Origin: Acetobacteraceae bacterium
GTDB taxonomy: Bacteria; Pseudomonadota; Alphaproteobacteria; Acetobacterales; Acetobacteraceae
Length of the DNA: 64,000 bases
Assembly (NCBI GenBank): GCA_027482245.1
Contig: JAIXWG010000052.1
Span: 62,001-126,000 of the forward strand
Reading direction: 5' to 3'
The notes under the pieces were generated by a model, which ran no database searches, was not told the DNA's origin, and was given only the letters and a program-made list of their open reading frames with translations. The translations under genes and the position numbers were made by a program. This document shows, piece after piece, positions 15,577-25,038 of the stretch. Position 1 is the first letter of the stretch; each line of letters starts with the position of its first letter.

Positions 15577-17118
15577 TCATGCGATGCCGAGGGCCCGCCA
15601 CACGGGCCAGCGGTCGCGTAGCAGGTCGATGACGGCGGATTGCAGGCCTTCGACGGCCTCCGCCGGTGGTGGCGGCCCCGCCGGCATCAGGCGGCCGATC
15701 AGGGCGGGCAGGTCGATCCGGCCATCGGCGCCGGGCGGGTGCTGCGCCACCAGGGTGGAGACCGCGACCTCCAGCGCATCGGCGAAGAGCCCGCCGCCCA
15801 GAACGGGCGTGGCGAGTGCCAGCCGCGCGCCTTCGCCAGCGATCGGGCTGATGCCGTGCGGCGCCAGCCGGCGCATGGTGACGGCGTTGAGCCGCCGGGC
15901 GGCGCCGATGCCCGCGGCGGTGACGTCCGCAGGCGCCTGCCACATCGGCATGGCCACGCTGCTGCCGATCAGCATGGCCAGCGTTTCCTGCGGCGTGGCG
16001 CCGCCGCAGCCCGGCAGCGCGCGGAGCGCACCGATGGATTGCGGGCCGCGCGACAGCGCCTCCCGCATCGGGCCGATGATGTGGGGCGGCAGCACGGCCT
16101 CTCCCGCCTGCGTCACCAGCTTCACCTCCCGCTGCGCCGCGGTGCTTGGCACCAGTTCGATCGCATCGGTGGCCCATTCCGCGCTGACGCGCCGGATGCC
16201 GCGCACATAGACGTCGCGCCGGAAGGCCCGCGGCACGCAGAGGTCGGTGATCAGCTCCCGCCCCGCCTGGTCCGGCGCTTCCCGCCACAGCGCCTGCTGC
16301 TCGGCGGTGAGGGTCATGGAGGGGAAGTTCTCGGACAGCGTCGCACTGCCGGCATACTCGCAGCGGGCGCTGCCCATCGCGGCGGCGACGTCGGCGAAGA
16401 AGGCTGGGCGCCAATGCTCCGTGGCGAATTCGTGCAGCATGTAGCCGGGGCGGGCGCCGCCCAGCTCCCCCATCAGCAGGCTCCGCCAGACGGAGGGCAG
16501 CAGGTGCTTCGCCTCCGCCGCCACCAGCCGCTCCACCTTGGCCCGCGCCGCAGCGAAGGCGTCGCTGCCCGGCGCGGCATCGCCGAGCACGCCACGCACC
16601 ACGCGCCACAGCGCCAGCCCCGTCGCGGCGCCCGGCATGGCGTTGTAGGTCAGCAGCACCACGCCGCCGGGGTTCAGCCGCCGCCGCAGCAGTCGCAGCA
16701 CGCCGTCGCGCACCCGGTCATCCACCCAGGACCAGAAGCCGTGGACCAGCACCAGGTCGAAGGGCGGCAGGGCGTCCAGCGCCGCGCCGTCCAGCTCCGC
16801 CAGGTCCGTCTCGTCGAAGCGGACATTGCCGAGGCCCGCTTCCGCGGCGAAGGACCGGGCTTCGGCGATATGCGCGGGGTTGTAGTCGAAGCCATGCACC
16901 TCCGCCGCCGGGTTGCCGGCGGCCAGGACATTGGTGCTGTAGCCGCTGCCGCAGCCGATCTCCGCGATGCGCAGCCTGGTCTCCGGCCCGACCTCCCACG
17001 CCACGCCCATCATCGCGAGCGTCGCGCGCAGATGGGCGGGGGACTGGAAGCCGTGCCAGGCCGGCGGATAGGGCTCCGTCACGGGATAGCCGCGCGACCA
17101 GGCGGCGGGGGTGCTCAT
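15577..17118 (-). CDS. SAM-dependent methyltransferase with regulatory domain (PKMT-like)
   Basis: A 513-residue protein with an N-terminal class I methyltransferase domain (about 20-220) having the SAM motif EIGCGSG at 53-59, an acidic post-motif GFDYNP and motif FDLVLVHG. A large middle and C-terminal part (about 230-500) resembles the methyltransferase regulatory domain found in rickettsial protein lysine methyltransferases (PKMT1/2), which modify outer-membrane proteins. The N-terminal arrangement (YPVTEPYPPAWHGFQSP) also fits that family. Its start overlaps the tssG stop by 4 bases, so it is translated with the T6SS baseplate genes. A protein substrate, perhaps the adjacent OmpA-like protein or a T6SS part, is inference. 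Confidence 0.78.
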   Translation of the reverse strand: MSTPAAWSRGYPVTEPYPPAWHGFQSPAHLRATLAMMGVAWEVGPETRLRIAEIGCGSGYSTNVLAAGNPAAEVHGFDYNPAHIAEARSFAAEAGLGNVRFDETDLAELDGAALDALPPFDLVLVHGFWSWVDDRVRDGVLRLLRRRLNPGGVVLLTYNAMPGAATGLALWRVVRGVLGDAAPGSDAFAAARAKVERLVAAEAKHLLPSVWRSLLMGELGGARPGYMLHEFATEHWRPAFFADVAAAMGSARCEYAGSATLSENFPSMTLTAEQQALWREAPDQAGRELITDLCVPRAFRRDVYVRGIRRVSAEWATDAIELVPSTAAQREVKLVTQAGEAVLPPHIIGPMREALSRGPQSIGALRALPGCGGATPQETLAMLIGSSVAMPMWQAPADVTAAGIGAARRLNAVTMRRLAPHGISPIAGEGARLALATPVLGGGLFADALEVAVSTLVAQHPPGADGRIDLPALIGRLMPAGPPPPAEAVEGLQSAVIDLLRDRWPVWRALGIA

Positions 17119-18095
17119 GCGGCCAGTGTCTCCGTTCTCGCGGGCGGGGCGACCGGGGTCAGCATCGCCTCCGTCGCGTCCCGCCGGCGCGGCGTGGGGG
17201 GCGTCATCCAGCTAGTCCAGCCGAGCCGCGCGCCCTGCAAGCCGCCCAGCGCCAGCGGCGGCACGGCCTGCGCCGCCAGGATCGGGTTGAAGGCGAAGTC
17301 CTGCTCCAGCCCCAGCTGCAGCCGCACCAGCTCCACCAGCCGGCCATGCAGCGGCGCCCCTGGCAGCAGGGCCTGGAACTGCGCCAGGCTCAGCGGGCCC
17401 AGTTCGATCAGGAAGCGCGCGGAAGGGTCCCAGATCTGCGCGCCCGCCGCGACATCGACGCCGAGCTGCCCGCCCCCCAGGCCGCGCCCGCCCCGCGGCA
17501 GGCGGGACTGCTCGCTGGGCGGCAGCCGCACCCAGCCGCCAGCGAATTCGACGATCCGCACCGGCACCCCCGCTTCCTCCGCCAGCAGCCCGCGCAGCCT
17601 CTCCGCGCTGCGGCTGCGGGAGGCGAGGGCGCCGGCGTGGTACAGCAGCGCCGGCAGCGGGGTCGAAAGCCGCTGCACCAGGTGCGGCGTGCCGAGCCCC
17701 GCCGCCGCCGCCAGCACCGTCTCCGCCGGTACCGGGTTGCGGGCGGGGCGGTACTTGGCGCCCGCCTTCACGAACAGCCCGGTGAAGCGCCGCGCCAGCA
17801 GGTCGAGGAAGAGGTGCAGCGCGGTCGATCGCCGCCGCGCCTCCGCGCCCACCAGCGCCGTGTAGTGGCGCGGCAACACGCCGCCCGGGCCGATCAGCCC
17901 GAAGGTCGGCGTGGTGATCTGCCGCTCCTCCGGCACCGCCGCCGATACCTCGCCCCCCGGCGCGCCGAGGCGCGCGCTGGTGCGGAAGTCGATCTCGGTC
18001 GGGTCACGCCCCGGGGCGACGATGGCGGCCGCCTGGTCCAGGCTGAACCGCGCCGGCTCCCGCTTCAGGCGCTCGATGGGGGAGGGTTCGGTCAC
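17115..18095 (-). CDS. tssG: T6SS baseplate protein TssG
   Basis: A 326-residue TssG/ImpH/VasB-type protein, part of the baseplate wedge (TssE, TssF, TssG, TssK) on the cytoplasmic side of the membrane complex. Family features include PIERLKREPARFSLDQAA at the start, FRTSARLGAPGGEV and the GLIGPGGVLPRHYT block. Its start overlaps the tssF stop by 4 bases, and its own end overlaps the methyltransferase start by 4. Length is normal. Confidence 0.93.
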   Translation of the reverse strand: MTEPSPIERLKREPARFSLDQAAAIVAPGRDPTEIDFRTSARLGAPGGEVSAAVPEERQITTPTFGLIGPGGVLPRHYTALVGAEARRRSTALHLFLDLLARRFTGLFVKAGAKYRPARNPVPAETVLAAAAGLGTPHLVQRLSTPLPALLYHAGALASRSRSAERLRGLLAEEAGVPVRIVEFAGGWVRLPPSEQSRLPRGGRGLGGGQLGVDVAAGAQIWDPSARFLIELGPLSLAQFQALLPGAPLHGRLVELVRLQLGLEQDFAFNPILAAQAVPPLALGGLQGARLGWTSWMTPPTPRRRDATEAMLTPVAPPARTETLAA

Positions 18096-19921
18096 AGCAG
18101 CACCCGCGTGCCGCTGCGCGCCGGCCAGGCCGCCACTGCGCCACCGCGGCCCCGCAGCGCGACGCTGGACCGGACGAAGGCGTTCACGGAGACCTGCAGC
18201 GCCAGGAAGCGTTCCAGCACCCCGGCCAGCAGGAACAGCCCGCCCGCCGTCCAGGCCTGCGGTTCGAAGGTCAGCGTCAGGTCGAGCCCCCGCGCGAAGC
18301 TGCCCGGCCGCACCCCCGGCAGCCGCGCGACGCCCGGCCTCGCGGTCACGGAAACCAGCCCATCCAGCGCCAGCCGCGTTTCCGCCGTGTCCCGCAGGTC
18401 ATGCAGGCGCATCATCTCCCGCAGCGCCATCGCCGCCTCCGTCCCCCCCGTGACGCCGAGGTGGTTGAGCGCGAGGTGGGAGACGAGCCGCCAGCCGCTG
18501 CGTTCCCGCAGTTGCGGCCGCAGCGTGGGCGTGGGCGGGGACAGGCATTCCGCGCCGCTGGCCGGCGCCGTCGGATCCGCGATCCGCAGCCGCGGCTGGC
18601 CGCCGCCGAAGGGCAGCAGGGACGGCAGGTCCCGGTTGCAGCACAGCGCGTCCACGCCCAGAACGCCATCCGCCGGCAGGGCGGGGTCGAAATGCGGGTC
18701 GCGCAGCATCAGCCGCGTCTCGCTGCCGCCGAGCACGCCGGGCGCCGGTCGGCGCGCGGCGATCCAGTGCAGGCCCTGCGCCGAGCTGTCCGCGCCTTCC
18801 TCATGCCGCAGCCGGTGGAAGGCCGGCACGCGCTGCGGGCGGGGATCCTCCGGCCGGCTGAGCCGCGCCGTCTCCACCGCATAGACCTCCAGCGCCGCCG
18901 GCCGCCGCGCATCCGGCACCACCAGCCAGTCGCTCTGCGTGCCATCCAGCGCGATGGGCTCGCAGGCCTGGCGGAACAGGTTGACGGCGGGGGTGCAGCC
19001 CAGCGCGATGTGCTCGGCGGCGACGCTCCGCTCCAGCTCCGCCACGGCGCGGGAGAGGTAGATGAAGACCTCCATCTTCCCGCTGCGCTGCACCAGGCTG
19101 CGCGCTTCCAGGCCTTCCAGGTCGATGTAGAGGAACTTCTCCGGGAAGGCGAAGTACTCGGTCAGCAGCCGGTGCCCGGTGAAGGCGCGGGGCGGCCAGG
19201 GCAGGGCGGCCTCCTCCGGCTCGAACCCCGCATGGCGCAGGCATTCCCGCGGCAGCAGCGTCGGCCGCGGATCGCCCGGCCCATCCGCCAGCGCGATGCC
19301 GATGGTGGAGGTGCAGAGCAGTTCCAGCAGCTGCGTCGGCAGCGGCGCGGGCCCGCGCAGGTGCAGCCGCAGCCGGTCCAGCCCCATGGCCGCCACCGGC
19401 AGGTCGGGCACGGTGGTCGCGAGGGTCAGGCGCAGCACCGCCACCGCCCCCGCCGCCTGCGGATTGGCCGGCGCCGGCAGCGGCAGGCCGGACAGCCGCG
19501 CGGCCTCCACGGTGACGGGCCACAGCGTCACGTCGTGGCAGGTGCGGTAGGTCAGGCGTTCGCCGCGCACCGGTTCCGTCTCCACCGGCGTGAAGCGCGG
19601 CACGCGGGACGGGCCGGTCGCTTCCGGCTTCGGCAGCAGCCGCAGCGTGGTCAGCGACGGCACCGGCGCCAGCAGATGCGGGCAGAGCAGTTCCAGCAGC
19701 GCGTCCGTCAGCTCCGGCAGCTCGTCATCCAGCCGGTGCTGCACCCGCGCGGCCAGGAAGGCGACGCCTTCCAGCAGCCGCTCCACATGCGGGTCGTCCA
19801 CCGCATCGGGCGTCATCCGGAGCCGCCCGGCGACCTTCGGGTTCGCCTCCGCGAATTCGCCCGCCAGGCGCCGGATCGCCGCCAGTTCGCGGTTGTAGAA
19901 GGGGAGGAGGTCGTCCGACAT
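18092..19921 (-). CDS. tssF: T6SS baseplate protein TssF
   Basis: A 609-residue TssF/ImpG/VasA protein. The hallmark N-terminus LLPFYNRELAAIRRLAGEFAEANPKVAGRL is present in full, followed by the HVERLLEGVAFLAARVQHRLDDELPELTDALLELL helix region and the wedge core. TssF with TssG forms the arms around TssE in the baseplate wedge. It follows tssE by 3 bases and overlaps tssG. Normal length, no sign of damage. Confidence 0.95.
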   Translation of the reverse strand: MSDDLLPFYNRELAAIRRLAGEFAEANPKVAGRLRMTPDAVDDPHVERLLEGVAFLAARVQHRLDDELPELTDALLELLCPHLLAPVPSLTTLRLLPKPEATGPSRVPRFTPVETEPVRGERLTYRTCHDVTLWPVTVEAARLSGLPLPAPANPQAAGAVAVLRLTLATTVPDLPVAAMGLDRLRLHLRGPAPLPTQLLELLCTSTIGIALADGPGDPRPTLLPRECLRHAGFEPEEAALPWPPRAFTGHRLLTEYFAFPEKFLYIDLEGLEARSLVQRSGKMEVFIYLSRAVAELERSVAAEHIALGCTPAVNLFRQACEPIALDGTQSDWLVVPDARRPAALEVYAVETARLSRPEDPRPQRVPAFHRLRHEEGADSSAQGLHWIAARRPAPGVLGGSETRLMLRDPHFDPALPADGVLGVDALCCNRDLPSLLPFGGGQPRLRIADPTAPASGAECLSPPTPTLRPQLRERSGWRLVSHLALNHLGVTGGTEAAMALREMMRLHDLRDTAETRLALDGLVSVTARPGVARLPGVRPGSFARGLDLTLTFEPQAWTAGGLFLLAGVLERFLALQVSVNAFVRSSVALRGRGGAVAAWPARSGTRVLL

Positions 19922-19924
19922 CGC

Positions 19925-20434
19925 CTAGCCTTCCCGCACCGTGACGTCGCGGGAGACGGGTTCGAGCAGCGTCTCGAAGCTGACGGGTTCCGGCACCGGA
20001 TCGGCGCGCAGCACGCCCTCCACCTTCAGCCGCAGCGCGCGGCCGAGATTCTCGTCATCCTCGATCAGCGTGACATGCACGGCCATCAGCCGGGGCTCGA
20101 AGCGCCGGATCGTCGCCTCCACCTCCCGCGCCAGGGCGATGCGGCGTTCCGGCACTGCATAGGCGCCGGAGGTCGCGTCGGGGATGCCGTAGCCCAGCGG
20201 CGATGCCGGCAGCTCCTCCATCGCCGGCGGCAGCGGCCGGCGGCGGCGGCGCGCGTTCAGCACCGCCTCCAGGTCCCGCCGCACGGCCGCGCGAAGGATG
20301 TCGAGCGCGACGGCCGCGCTGGGCGGCGGCGGCTCCGGCGTGCCCGGGTCCGCATCCAGCAGCCGGTCGAGCAGCGGCAGCCGCGCCCGCTGGACGGTGG
20401 CGCGGGGGCCGCTGCCGGGGCGCGATCCGCTCAA
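19925..20434 (-). CDS. tssE: T6SS baseplate protein TssE (gp25-like)
   Basis: A 169-residue gp25-like baseplate protein. It carries the LPLLDRLLD start, a central helix with AVRRDLEAVLNARRR, and the gp25 core YGIPDATSG followed by REVEATIRRFEPRL and a beta-rich end. In phage-like machines this subunit starts sheath assembly on the baseplate. It overlaps tagJ by 4 bases and precedes tssF by 3. Confidence 0.93.
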   Translation of the reverse strand: MSGSRPGSGPRATVQRARLPLLDRLLDADPGTPEPPPPSAAVALDILRAAVRRDLEAVLNARRRRRPLPPAMEELPASPLGYGIPDATSGAYAVPERRIALAREVEATIRRFEPRLMAVHVTLIEDDENLGRALRLKVEGVLRADPVPEPVSFETLLEPVSRDVTVREG

Positions 20435-21225
20435 CGGGCCTCCGCATCGGCAAACACCAGGGTAGTGGCGCTCGCGATCGGCAGTGCCTCCTCCCCCGCC
20501 AGCAGCACGCGCTGCCCGCGGCCGCGGACGGGGCCCGCATCCTCCGTCCAGTCCGTGGCGCGGCCGAGCTTCAGCCCGTTGTCGCTTTCCGGCCCCGGAT
20601 AGAGCGCGGGCATGAAGACCACGCCTTCCGTGCCATCCTTCAGCTCGATCATCGTCCGCCGCCAGTAGAGGTCCCGCGGCCGGCGCGGCGGGTCGAAGGA
20701 GAGGGAGCGCACGCGTTCCACCGGCACCAGCATGTGCTCGCCGGCCGTGGTCAGCACCTCGAACTCCGCCGCCATCAGGTCATCGGCGTCGCGCAGGTCG
20801 TCGAAGGGGGTGTCGCCGGCCGTGCCGGGTGTGCGCGGCCGCAGGGCCTCGGCCTCCGCCGCCGCAACCGCGGCGCCCGCCAGGTCACCGGCGCGCAGCG
20901 CGATGCGGGCGCGCAGCGCAGCCTGCTGGGCCGGCGTCGCGTCATCCCCCTGGTATTTCGGCGCGCGGCCCTCCCGCAGCACCTGGCCGCGCACGACCTC
21001 CGCCCGCAGCAGGCGGCGGAACTCCAGCACGGCCGGGTTCGGTTCATGCAGCGCGGCGGCGTCCAGCATGCGGTCGGCGCGCTCCGCCTCTCCGCTGAAC
21101 AGCATGAGCTCGGCCAGCAGCCAGCGGGCATCGGCATCGGCCGGCGCGGCCTTCACCGCGGCGGTGGCGGCGGCCAGCGCCCCGGCCAAATCCCCGGCGC
21201 GAAAGGCATCCCCTGCGGTGGTCAT
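20431..21225 (-). CDS. tagJ: T6SS accessory protein TagJ/ImpE
   Basis: A 264-residue ImpE-family protein: an N-terminal TPR-like helical region (about 1-130, with repeats such as GDLAGALAAATAAVKAAPADADARWLLAELMLF) and a C-terminal ImpE domain containing EVLTTAGEHMLVPVERVRSLSF and YWRRTMIELKDG. TagJ is known to bind the sheath protein TssB and assist ClpV recruitment in some systems. Its place between the second tssC and tssE agrees with imp-type clusters. Confidence 0.9.
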   Translation of the reverse strand: MTTAGDAFRAGDLAGALAAATAAVKAAPADADARWLLAELMLFSGEAERADRMLDAAALHEPNPAVLEFRRLLRAEVVRGQVLREGRAPKYQGDDATPAQQAALRARIALRAGDLAGAAVAAAEAEALRPRTPGTAGDTPFDDLRDADDLMAAEFEVLTTAGEHMLVPVERVRSLSFDPPRRPRDLYWRRTMIELKDGTEGVVFMPALYPGPESDNGLKLGRATDWTEDAGPVRGRGQRVLLAGEEALPIASATTLVFADAEAR

Positions 21226-21286
21226 GGCATCGTCTTCCCTGGCCCTGTCATGGATCGTGTCATCCCGTTGCGCGACGCCATCGGCT

Positions 21287-22819
21287 TCACGCTGCCGCGC
21301 GGCGGGGTGCGAACTCGGTCACGAGGCGGAAGGCCGCCCCCACCTCATCCAGCTGGTGGTGTGGCTGCAGATGCACCGTGCAGCCATAGACACCCGGCTT
21401 GCCGCGGCGCTCCCGCACCTCGATCTTCGCGTCCAGCAGCGGATACTTCGCGGTGACCTCTGCGCCGCCGGAGCCGAGGCCGCTGATGAAGCGGTTGAGC
21501 CAGTTCTGCAGATGCAGCTGGACCTCCTCCGCCTCCCGCCCCGAACCCACCATGTCCCGCCCCATCAGCTTGATGCAGTGGGCGAAGCGGCTGACGCAGA
21601 GCAGCGTGTTCACCTGCGTGGACAGGCGCTGGTTCGCTTCCGCGATCGCGGTGTTCATGCGGGGCGGGCGATGCAGCGACGGCAGCGCGCCGAAGCTCGC
21701 CTCCGCCTGCGATTCCAGCGCGGAAAGCGGCACCAGCCGCCCGTCGCTGAGCTGGCGTTCCTGTTCATCCGTCAGCGCCAGGTCGAGCGGTGGCCGCGGC
21801 GGCGGCCCGTTCGGCGGGTCGGACGGAAAGCGCTCCCATGGCAGGCCATCCACAACGCCGCCGGAGGCTTCCTCCTGCGGTTCCGCGCCGCGCACCTCGC
21901 CAGGCCAGCCGAAGCGGTCGAAGGCGCGGATCGCGACCGCGGCCAGGCCATAGACCGGCGTCGTCCAGACGCGCTGCGCCGCGCCGCCGGCATGGCCGCG
22001 GTAGCGGAAGCGGTCCGCCCGCGCGCCATCATCCGCCCAGGGCGCGCGCGCCAGCACGCGGGGCAGCGTGACGCAGAGGAAGCGCATGTCGTCCTGCGTC
22101 GCGGCATTGCGCCAGCGCGCATGTTCCGGCCCCTGCAGCACGCTGGCGATGTCGAAGGAGGGCGGCGCATCGGCGAAGCTGTCGAGCCCGACGAGTTCGG
22201 GGGAGGCCGCGAAGACGAAGGGCGTGAAGGACGCGGCCGCCACGCCCGCCAGCGCCGTCAGCGCGCCGACGTCATCCGTGGGGTGGTTGGCGGCGGGCAG
22301 GTGGCGGATCTCGTAATCCGCGGCGATCAGGCCGAAGGGCTCGCCGCCCGCCGTGCCGAACTCCTCCTCATACACCTTGCGGAACATCTGGCTCTGGTCG
22401 AACTCGACGGCGCGTTCCAGGTCGCGGCAGATCTCGCTCCAGCGCGCCGTCAGCACCTTGACGCGGATGCGCCCGCCGCTGCCCGGCAGGCGATCCACCA
22501 GCCAGGCCAGGCCCCGCCACGACCCCTCCAGCCGCCGCAGCCGGGCTGCCTGCAGCACGGCATCGAGCTGCGCCGAGATCAGCCGGTCGATCGTCGCGAC
22601 ATCGCGGTCGAGCGCACCGCGCAGCGCTTCCGCCGGCTCCTGGTCCCGCGCCATGGCGGCCAGCCGGGTGTCACCAAACCAGGCCTGCAGCACCGCGCCG
22701 GCATCGGGTTGCGCGATCAGCGCTGCCAGCGCTTCCGTCGCCCCGGCATCGAAGCGGCCGAAGAACCGGCCGGCGAGGACCGCCTCTCGCAGCGGCGGCA
22801 GTGCAGCCTCCGCGGGCAT
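21287..22819 (-). CDS. Second TssC-type sheath large-subunit paralogue (ImpD-like)
   Basis: A 510-residue paralogue of the TssC sheath subunit. It keeps the large-subunit landmarks EGSWRGLAWLVDRL, EFDQSQMFRKVYEEEFG, LPRVLARAPW, and a sheath C-terminal LNRFISG region ending KPGVYGCTVHLQPHHQLDEV. It differs throughout from the neighbouring tssC product, has a different N-terminal 60 residues and lacks the long inter-domain stretch of the paralogue. ImpD-type second TssC proteins occur in imp-type clusters. Whether it enters the sheath or caps it is not known. It lies 22 bases after tssC. Confidence 0.88.
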   Translation of the reverse strand: MPAEAALPPLREAVLAGRFFGRFDAGATEALAALIAQPDAGAVLQAWFGDTRLAAMARDQEPAEALRGALDRDVATIDRLISAQLDAVLQAARLRRLEGSWRGLAWLVDRLPGSGGRIRVKVLTARWSEICRDLERAVEFDQSQMFRKVYEEEFGTAGGEPFGLIAADYEIRHLPAANHPTDDVGALTALAGVAAASFTPFVFAASPELVGLDSFADAPPSFDIASVLQGPEHARWRNAATQDDMRFLCVTLPRVLARAPWADDGARADRFRYRGHAGGAAQRVWTTPVYGLAAVAIRAFDRFGWPGEVRGAEPQEEASGGVVDGLPWERFPSDPPNGPPPRPPLDLALTDEQERQLSDGRLVPLSALESQAEASFGALPSLHRPPRMNTAIAEANQRLSTQVNTLLCVSRFAHCIKLMGRDMVGSGREAEEVQLHLQNWLNRFISGLGSGGAEVTAKYPLLDAKIEVRERRGKPGVYGCTVHLQPHHQLDEVGAAFRLVTEFAPRRAAA

Positions 22820-22841
22820 GATCGGCGGTCCTGTCCCGTGT

Positions 22842-24335
22842 TCAGGACTTCTGCGGGATCCGCGCGACCATGCGCATGGAGGTCGTCAGTTCCTCCATCT
22901 GCAGCCACGGGCGGAGATGCGCGACGGCGTTGTAGACGCCAGGCTTGCCCGGCACCTCCTTCACCTCGATCATCGCTTCCCGCAGCGGGTACTTGGCGCG
23001 CGATTCCTGCCCGGCGCCTTCCAGCGGATTGACGTAGTTCTGGATCCAGCGATTCAGCCAGATCTCGCAGTCCGAGGCCTCCATGAAGGACCCGATCTTG
23101 TCCCGCGCCATGACCTTCAGGTAGTGCGCGAAGCGGCTGGTCGCCATCATGTAGGGCAGACGGGCGGAGATGGCGGCATTCGCCGTCGCTTCCGGCCGGT
23201 CGTATTTCTTCGGCTTCTGCACGGATTGCGACCCGAAGAACACCGCGTAATCCGTGTTCTTGTAGTGGCAGAGTGGCAGGAAGCCGAGGGCGCTGAGCTC
23301 CGCCTCCCGCCGGTCGGTGATGCCGATCTCGGTCGGGCACTTGGCGTCGCTGTCGCCGTCGTCGGAGGTGAAGACGTGGTTCGGCAGGTTCGCCACCTTG
23401 CCGCCCCCCTCCGCGCCGCGGATGGCGGTGCAGAAGCCGTACTGGGCGAAGGCGTCGGTCAGGCGCGCGGCCTTCACATAGGCCGCGTTCATCCAGCAAT
23501 ACTCGTTGTGGTCCATCGCCCGCGCCGTGCCGTCGGCATTGCGCGGCGCCTCCTCATAGGCGAACTCCTCCACCGGCTTGGTGGCGGCGCCATAGGGCAG
23601 GCGGGCGATGACGCGCGGCATGACGAGCGCCACGAAGCGCGCATCCTCCGTCTCACGGAAGGAACGCCACTTGGCGTATTCCTGTGTCTCGAAAATCTTG
23701 GCCAGGTCGCGCGGCTTGGACAGTTCGCGCCAATCCTGCATGCCGAACATGCCGGCGCCGACGCCGGAGATGAAGGGCGCGAAAGCGCCGGCCGCGACGT
23801 TGGAGATCAGCCGCAGCGTCTCCACATCATCGGGATGCGCGGTCCATTCGTAGTCGCCGACGATGGCGCCGTAGGGCTCCCCGCCCGGCGTGCCGAACTC
23901 GTTCTCGTAGAGCTTCTTGAAGAGCTGGCTCTGGTCGAATTCCACCGCGCGCTGCAGGTCGCGGCTGATGTCGCGCTTGCTCGCCTGCAGCATTCGGATC
24001 TTCAGGCTGGTCCCGGTCTCGCTGTTGGAGACGAGGTAGTGCAGCCCGCGCCAGCTGCCCTCCAGCTGCGTGAAGCGCGGGTGGTGCATCACCGCGTTCA
24101 GCTGCTCGCTGACCTTGGCATCGATCGCGGCGATCGCACGGTCGAAGGTCTGGCTGAGGTTGCGGCTGAAGGTCACGGTGCCCTTCAGCGCTTCCTCGGT
24201 CAGCGCCTTGATCAGTTCCTGCGCGCGGTCGCGCTCCGTCTGCTTGGTCGCGCCGATGACCTGGTCGAGCAGGCCGAGGCCCGTCTCCTCCGTCGTCGCG
24301 GCGCCGCCGGCTGCCTGTGACTGGGTCGAGCTCAT
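22842..24335 (-). CDS. tssC: T6SS contractile sheath large subunit TssC (VipB)
   Basis: A 497-residue VipB/ImpC protein that polymerises with TssB into the contractile sheath in the cytoplasm. Landmarks are [73 protein letters not shown] and the C-terminal [19 protein letters not shown], all typical of the major TssC. It follows tssB by 3 bases. Expected length, intact. Confidence 0.97.
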   Translation of the reverse strand: MSSTQSQAAGGAATTEETGLGLLDQVIGATKQTERDRAQELIKALTEEALKGTVTFSRNLSQTFDRAIAAIDAKVSEQLNAVMHHPRFTQLEGSWRGLHYLVSNSETGTSLKIRMLQASKRDISRDLQRAVEFDQSQLFKKLYENEFGTPGGEPYGAIVGDYEWTAHPDDVETLRLISNVAAGAFAPFISGVGAGMFGMQDWRELSKPRDLAKIFETQEYAKWRSFRETEDARFVALVMPRVIARLPYGAATKPVEEFAYEEAPRNADGTARAMDHNEYCWMNAAYVKAARLTDAFAQYGFCTAIRGAEGGGKVANLPNHVFTSDDGDSDAKCPTEIGITDRREAELSALGFLPLCHYKNTDYAVFFGSQSVQKPKKYDRPEATANAAISARLPYMMATSRFAHYLKVMARDKIGSFMEASDCEIWLNRWIQNYVNPLEGAGQESRAKYPLREAMIEVKEVPGKPGVYNAVAHLRPWLQMEELTTSMRMVARIPQKS

Positions 24336-24338
24336 GGC

Positions 24339-24845
24339 TCAGCCCTCCTTCTTGTCGAGGCCGAGTTCGGCCGACAGCGCGTCCAGCTTCGACTTGTCGT
24401 TCAGCACCTGCTCCAGCAGGCTTTCCAGCTCGTCGGAGCGGTCCACCTTGCTCATCAGGTCGCGCAGCTTGGCCCGCGTCTCCAGCAGCGCCTTCAGCGC
24501 CGGCACCTGCTCGGCCACCTTGGCGGGGTCGAAATCGTCCATCGACTTGAACTTGAGGTTCACTGCCATCTGGCTGCCATCGCCGGCCAGGGTGTTGTCC
24601 ACCTTCAGGTTCAGGCCGGGCGCGATGCGGGCCATGACGTCGTTGAAGTTGTCACGGTCGATCTGCACGAACTTCCGTTCCGCCAGCGGCTTCAGCGGCT
24701 CCGACGGGTCGCCCGCATAGTCGCCCATCACACCGACGACGAAGGGCAGTTCCCGCACGATGGCGGCGCCTTCCGTCTCGACCTCATAGGTGATGTGGAC
24801 GCGCGGCTTGCGCACCCGCGCCAGCTTGTCATGAACGCTCGTCAT
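24339..24845 (-). CDS. tssB: T6SS contractile sheath small subunit TssB (VipA)
   Basis: A 168-residue VipA/ImpB protein, the sheath partner of TssC. Landmarks are [20 protein letters not shown], the [15 protein letters not shown] block, [15 protein letters not shown] and a C-terminal acidic helix that ClpV recognises in this family. The ATG at 24845 was chosen, with GAGAGG upstream; a longer frame to 24890 adds residues unlike the family. It is the first gene of the long leftward T6SS operon; a GTTTCGCG tandem lies about 170 bases upstream. Confidence 0.96.
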   Translation of the reverse strand: MTSVHDKLARVRKPRVHITYEVETEGAAIVRELPFVVGVMGDYAGDPSEPLKPLAERKFVQIDRDNFNDVMARIAPGLNLKVDNTLAGDGSQMAVNLKFKSMDDFDPAKVAEQVPALKALLETRAKLRDLMSKVDRSDELESLLEQVLNDKSKLDALSAELGLDKKEG

Positions 24846-25012
24846 GGCCTCTCGCCGCCCCTTGTTCGTTCCTGCCCAGGTCCGCGCCACGCCGCGCCGG
24901 ATGCGCTAGCGCTGTCGCGGAAGGCCGCATTCCATGCGATCAGCTTAGCGCAGTGGCCGACGGGGACGTCAACCATGCCGGGTGGCCGAAGCGCCCCGAT
25001 CGCGTGATACGC

Positions 25013-25029
25013 GTTTCGCGTGTTTCGCG
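25013..25029. promoter_or_regulatory. Tandem GTTTCGCG motif upstream of tssB
   Basis: GTTTCGCG occurs at 25013-25020 and again at 25022-25029, in the 193-bp gap between tssA and tssB. The same word appears in two other T6SS regulatory gaps (26202 and 33679). No binding protein is known; it is a candidate shared regulatory site only. Nothing else recognisable lies in this gap. Confidence 0.35.
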
Positions 25030-25038
25030 GCGCTGTCG

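Noticed and set aside
15494..16609. N-terminal extension of the OmpA-like frame across the methyltransferase gene
   Set aside because: The extension is the wrong-frame image of the methyltransferase; a signal peptide and ribosome site mark the start at 15493.
18401..20602. 733-codon plus-strand frame over tssF and tssE
   Set aside because: Arg/Gln-rich shadow frame opposite well-defined tss genes.
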